From the NCBI RefSeq assembly GCF_028736155.1, contig NZ_CP117879.1, positions 4,774,001 through 4,838,000 on the forward strand: a stretch of 64,000 nucleotides of DNA, read 5' to 3'. The notes beneath the pieces were generated by a model. That model did no database searches and was not told the origin of the DNA. It saw nothing but the letters and a program-made list of their open reading frames with translations. The stretch comes from Flavobacterium sp. KACC 22763 (GTDB taxonomy: Bacteria; Bacteroidota; Bacteroidia; Flavobacteriales; Flavobacteriaceae). The translations under genes and the position numbers were made by a program. Below, piece after piece: positions 61,921 through 64,000 of the stretch; the first letter of the stretch is position 1; each line of letters begins with the position of its first letter.

Positions 61921-63225
61921 ATGAGTACACAAAAATTTGCAACAAACGCATTACACGCAGGACACGACGTAACTAAAAACGCAGGAACTAGAGCCGTGCC
62001 AATTTACCAGACATCATCATATGTATTTAATAATGCAGATCATGCTGCCAATTTATTTGGTCTTGCTGAAGCAGGATTTATTTATACAAGATTAAATAAC
62101 CCGACAAACGATATTTTAGAGCAGCGACTGACGGCGCTCGAAGGCGGAATTGGAGCTGTAGTAACCGCTTCTGGAGCATCTGCAATTTCAACAACTTTAT
62201 TGACTTTGCTAAAAGCAGGAGATCATATCGTAGCTTCAAACAGTTTATACGGAGGAACGTATAATCTTTTAAAAGTTACGTTGCCAAGATTAGGAATTAC
62301 AACCACATTTGTAGATCCTTCAAAAGCTGAAAATTTTACCAAAGCAGCAAAAGAAAACACAAGAGCTTTCTTTGTTGAGTCTCTTGGAAATCCAAAATTA
62401 GACGTACTAGACTTAAAAGCAATTTCGGCAGAAGCCAAAGCATTCAAAGTACCATTTATAGTAGACAATACAGTTGCGACACCTTATTTATTAAACCCAA
62501 TTAAATATGGTGCCGATATTGTAATTCACTCCTTAACAAAATATATCGCAGGAAACGGAACTTCATTAGGAGGCGTTATCATTGATGCTGGAAACTTTGA
62601 TTGGGCAAACGGAAAATTCCCTGAATTTACCGAACCATCTGCAGGATACCACGGATTAGTATATCACGAAGCCTTAGGAAATGCAGCTTTTATTGCAAAA
62701 GCTCGAATTGAAGGGCTGCGTGATTTTGGTGCTGCTTTGAGTCCATTTAATGCTTTTCAGATTATTCAGGGACTAGAAACACTTCCAATTCGAATCAAGA
62801 AACACAGTGAAAATGCTTTGGCTCTAGCTGAATGGTTAGAAAAACAAGATGAGGTGGTTTGGGTAAATTATCCAGGTCTAAAATCGAATAAATATAATGC
62901 TTTGGCTAAAGAATATCTTCCTGAAGGGCAAAGCGGCATTATCACGTTCGGATTAAAAGGAGGTTTTGATGCGGCTAAAAAAGTGGTAGATGACACAAAA
63001 TTGTTCTCTCTGCTAGCGAATATTGGTGACACAAAATCACTGATTATTCACCCAGCAAGTACAACACACCAGCAATTGACAGAAGCAGAACAAATAGAAA
63101 CAGGAGTTTCTAAAGATTTGATTCGTCTGTCTGTTGGAATTGAAGATATCGAAGATTTAATTGCAGATCTGCAAACTGTTTTTGAGAGCGTTTCGCTTTC
63201 TCAATTCAGCATCAATAAAAATTAG
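61921..63225 (+). CDS. metY: O-acetylhomoserine sulfhydrylase (aminocarboxypropyltransferase)
   Basis: MetY makes homocysteine from O-acetylhomoserine and sulfide, the direct-sulfhydrylation route to methionine. The 434-residue PLP enzyme has the Cys/Met metabolism family motifs: YQTSSYVFNNADHAANLFGL, YTRLNNPTNDILEQRLTALE, SNSLYGGTYNLLKVTLPRLG and the PLP lysine in IHSLTKYIAGNGTSLGG. The closing HPASTTHQQLTEAEQ and SVGIEDIEDLIADL are typical. The length favours MetY over the shorter MetB/MetC types. It is controlled by the upstream leader-peptide attenuator. Confidence 0.95.
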   Translation: MSTQKFATNALHAGHDVTKNAGTRAVPIYQTSSYVFNNADHAANLFGLAEAGFIYTRLNNPTNDILEQRLTALEGGIGAVVTASGASAISTTLLTLLKAGDHIVASNSLYGGTYNLLKVTLPRLGITTTFVDPSKAENFTKAAKENTRAFFVESLGNPKLDVLDLKAISAEAKAFKVPFIVDNTVATPYLLNPIKYGADIVIHSLTKYIAGNGTSLGGVIIDAGNFDWANGKFPEFTEPSAGYHGLVYHEALGNAAFIAKARIEGLRDFGAALSPFNAFQIIQGLETLPIRIKKHSENALALAEWLEKQDEVVWVNYPGLKSNKYNALAKEYLPEGQSGIITFGLKGGFDAAKKVVDDTKLFSLLANIGDTKSLIIHPASTTHQQLTEAEQIETGVSKDLIRLSVGIEDIEDLIADLQTVFESVSLSQFSINKN

Positions 63226-63250
63226 GTTTTTTTGTTTTTTGTTTGAAAAA

Positions 63251-63288
63251 TTGCCTTTAGCGAGTGGTTTTGCTAAAGGTAATTTTTT
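63251..63288 (+). terminator. metY terminator
   Basis: TTGCCTTTAGC and GCTAAAGGTAA pair over 11 bases with one G-U around GAGTGGTTTT, followed by a T-run. It separates metY from the next gene. Confidence 0.85.
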
Positions 63289-63310
63289 ATGAAAAGCATC
63301 TTTATAAAAT

Positions 63311-63419
63311 TTAAACCATATAAGAAATATAAGTGCATTTTGTAGAGACGCACTGCAGTGCGTCTACCTTGATAAACGTTTGGATATTAAATGAACTTAC
63401 ATCCCTTATATGGTTTTAA
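63311..63419. repeat. Nested palindromic element between metY and homoserine dehydrogenase
   Basis: AAACCATATAAG (63313-63324) and CTTATATGGTTT (63405-63416) are perfect 12-bp terminal inverted repeats. Near the middle is a perfect 18-bp palindrome, GACGCACTGCAGTGCGTC (63347-63364), within a longer GTAGA...CTAC hairpin. The GC-rich core differs sharply from the flanks. This has the look of a small interspersed non-coding element (MITE- or REP-like). Confidence 0.7.
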
Positions 63420-63440
63420 AAAATTAAAATGTTAGAAATT

Positions 63441-64000
63441 ATGTCAAAGCTTAAAATAAACATTATCCTTTTCGGAATTGGTAATATCGGAAGCACTTTG
63501 ATTAATCAGATTATTGAAAGTCAGGATTTTTTTCTCGAAAGCAAAAATGTCGATTTTCATTTTCCTATTATAACCAATTCGACGGTTGCTTTTTTTGAAA
63601 AAGAAGGTGTGGGCTATTCTTGGGAAACCAATTTTAGACAATTGGCAGTTCCTTTTAAAGTAGAAGATATTGTCGAATTTGCGCAAGAAAATGAATTCGA
63701 AAATTTAATTGCCGTAGATGCAACAGCGAGTGATGAATTGGTAAAACACTATAATACGTTAATCAAAAACGGATTCAATATTGTAGCAGTAAACAAAAAG
63801 GCCAATACGCTTCCGATTGACTTATATAAAGAACTGCGAGCAGATCTTAAAAAGTATGATAAAGAGTTTTTATATGAAACTTCGGTCGAAACTGGAATTC
63901 CTGTTCTACAGACCTTAAGAGATTTGTACTATTCGGGAGAAAAAATTACAAAGATTCGAGGTGTTTTCTCTGATAATCTGAGTTATGTCTTTAATCGATT
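63441..64000 (+). CDS. hom: Homoserine dehydrogenase, N-terminal part
   Basis: The gene runs off the right edge; about 186 residues are visible. It starts MSKLKINIILFGIGNIGSTL, an NAD(P)-binding Rossmann fold. LIAVDATASDELVKHYN, GFNIVAVNKKANTLP and the conserved YETSVETGIPVLQTLRDL with FSDNLSYVFNR follow. Another in-frame ATG lies 12 bases upstream. Homoserine dehydrogenase makes homoserine, the precursor of the metY substrate, so this extends the methionine pathway. A terminator and a repeat element separate it from metY, so it may have its own promoter. Confidence 0.9.
   Translation, partial: MSKLKINIILFGIGNIGSTLINQIIESQDFFLESKNVDFHFPIITNSTVAFFEKEGVGYSWETNFRQLAVPFKVEDIVEFAQENEFENLIAVDATASDELVKHYNTLIKNGFNIVAVNKKANTLPIDLYKELRADLKKYDKEFLYETSVETGIPVLQTLRDLYYSGEKITKIRGVFSDNLSYVFNR

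Noticed and set aside
63444..63686. Antisense reading frame inside homoserine dehydrogenase
   Set aside because: It is a shadow of the conserved Rossmann-fold coding sequence.

Overview
The window is ordinary chromosome of a Bacteroidota species, almost certainly a Flavobacterium close to F. johnsoniae. The DNA is AT-rich and coding-dense. Spacers carry the Bacteroidota promoter signature (TTTG, 18-20 bases, TAnnTTTG) instead of strong Shine-Dalgarno sites. Lineage-typical families are present: exosortase F, GLPGLI proteins, DUF5686, DUF4249, HYC_CC_PP proteins, TamL, PorT and many TonB-dependent receptors. I see no rRNA, tRNA, CRISPR array, prophage or intact insertion sequence.

Layout. 1-7171: a minus-strand nutrient-uptake block (exported protein, TonB receptor, DUF4249 lipoprotein, MG2/plug-like protein) plus a truncated paralogue of its first gene. 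7430-10020: pnp and rpsO. 10197-12424: a MORN-like exported protein, a GAF-type methionine sulfoxide reductase, and exosortase XrtF with its partner. 12471-15367: a cysteine-rich metal-handling operon (HYC_CC_PP protein, TonB receptor, HMA protein). 16444-23714: rodA, mrdA, mreD, mreC, mreB, then purH. 23880-36673: an ABC permease, a cupin-like protein, accD, fbaA, tamL, an rRNA-type methyltransferase, porT, ubiE, folA, a 2TM protein, a CBM48 protein, thyA and a bifunctional nuclease. 36839-48040: etfA, etfB, pdhB, a DUF5686 protein, a propeller-like lipoprotein, an AlkA-like glycosylase, ppa and the membrane pyrophosphatase hppA. 48103-48817: a HigBA toxin-antitoxin module with a visible operator. 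48920-56573: a deoxynucleoside kinase, GLPGLI protein, outer-membrane barrel and a TPR/thioredoxin-like exported protein. 56691-64000: a methionine/SAM region with metK, a TonB receptor, a small acidic protein, metY and the start of homoserine dehydrogenase.

The most interesting part is the methionine/SAM region. The metK leader carries what looks like a SAM-II-type riboswitch with an enlarged linker. Two separate transcripts, one for a TonB receptor and one for the metY unit, each begin with a short Cys/Met-rich leader peptide sharing the core N-[MI]-M-[SC]-C-K-M. In each, the last codons of the leader are complementary to the 5' arm of a downstream intrinsic terminator, with a small hairpin nested between, as expected for ribosome-mediated attenuation. 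The two promoters also share 20 of 22 bases from the -33 element inward. I propose that this is a two-locus sulfur amino acid regulon controlled by leader-peptide attenuation.

Other points: a possible three-way-junction RNA ahead of the metal-module TonB receptor; a pnp leader hairpin with an unstructured CAA-rich loop; a degenerate copy of the pnp 3' end and terminator flanking the first TonB block; a cysteine-rich tail on HppA; and loss of the zinc-ribbon cysteines in AccD.
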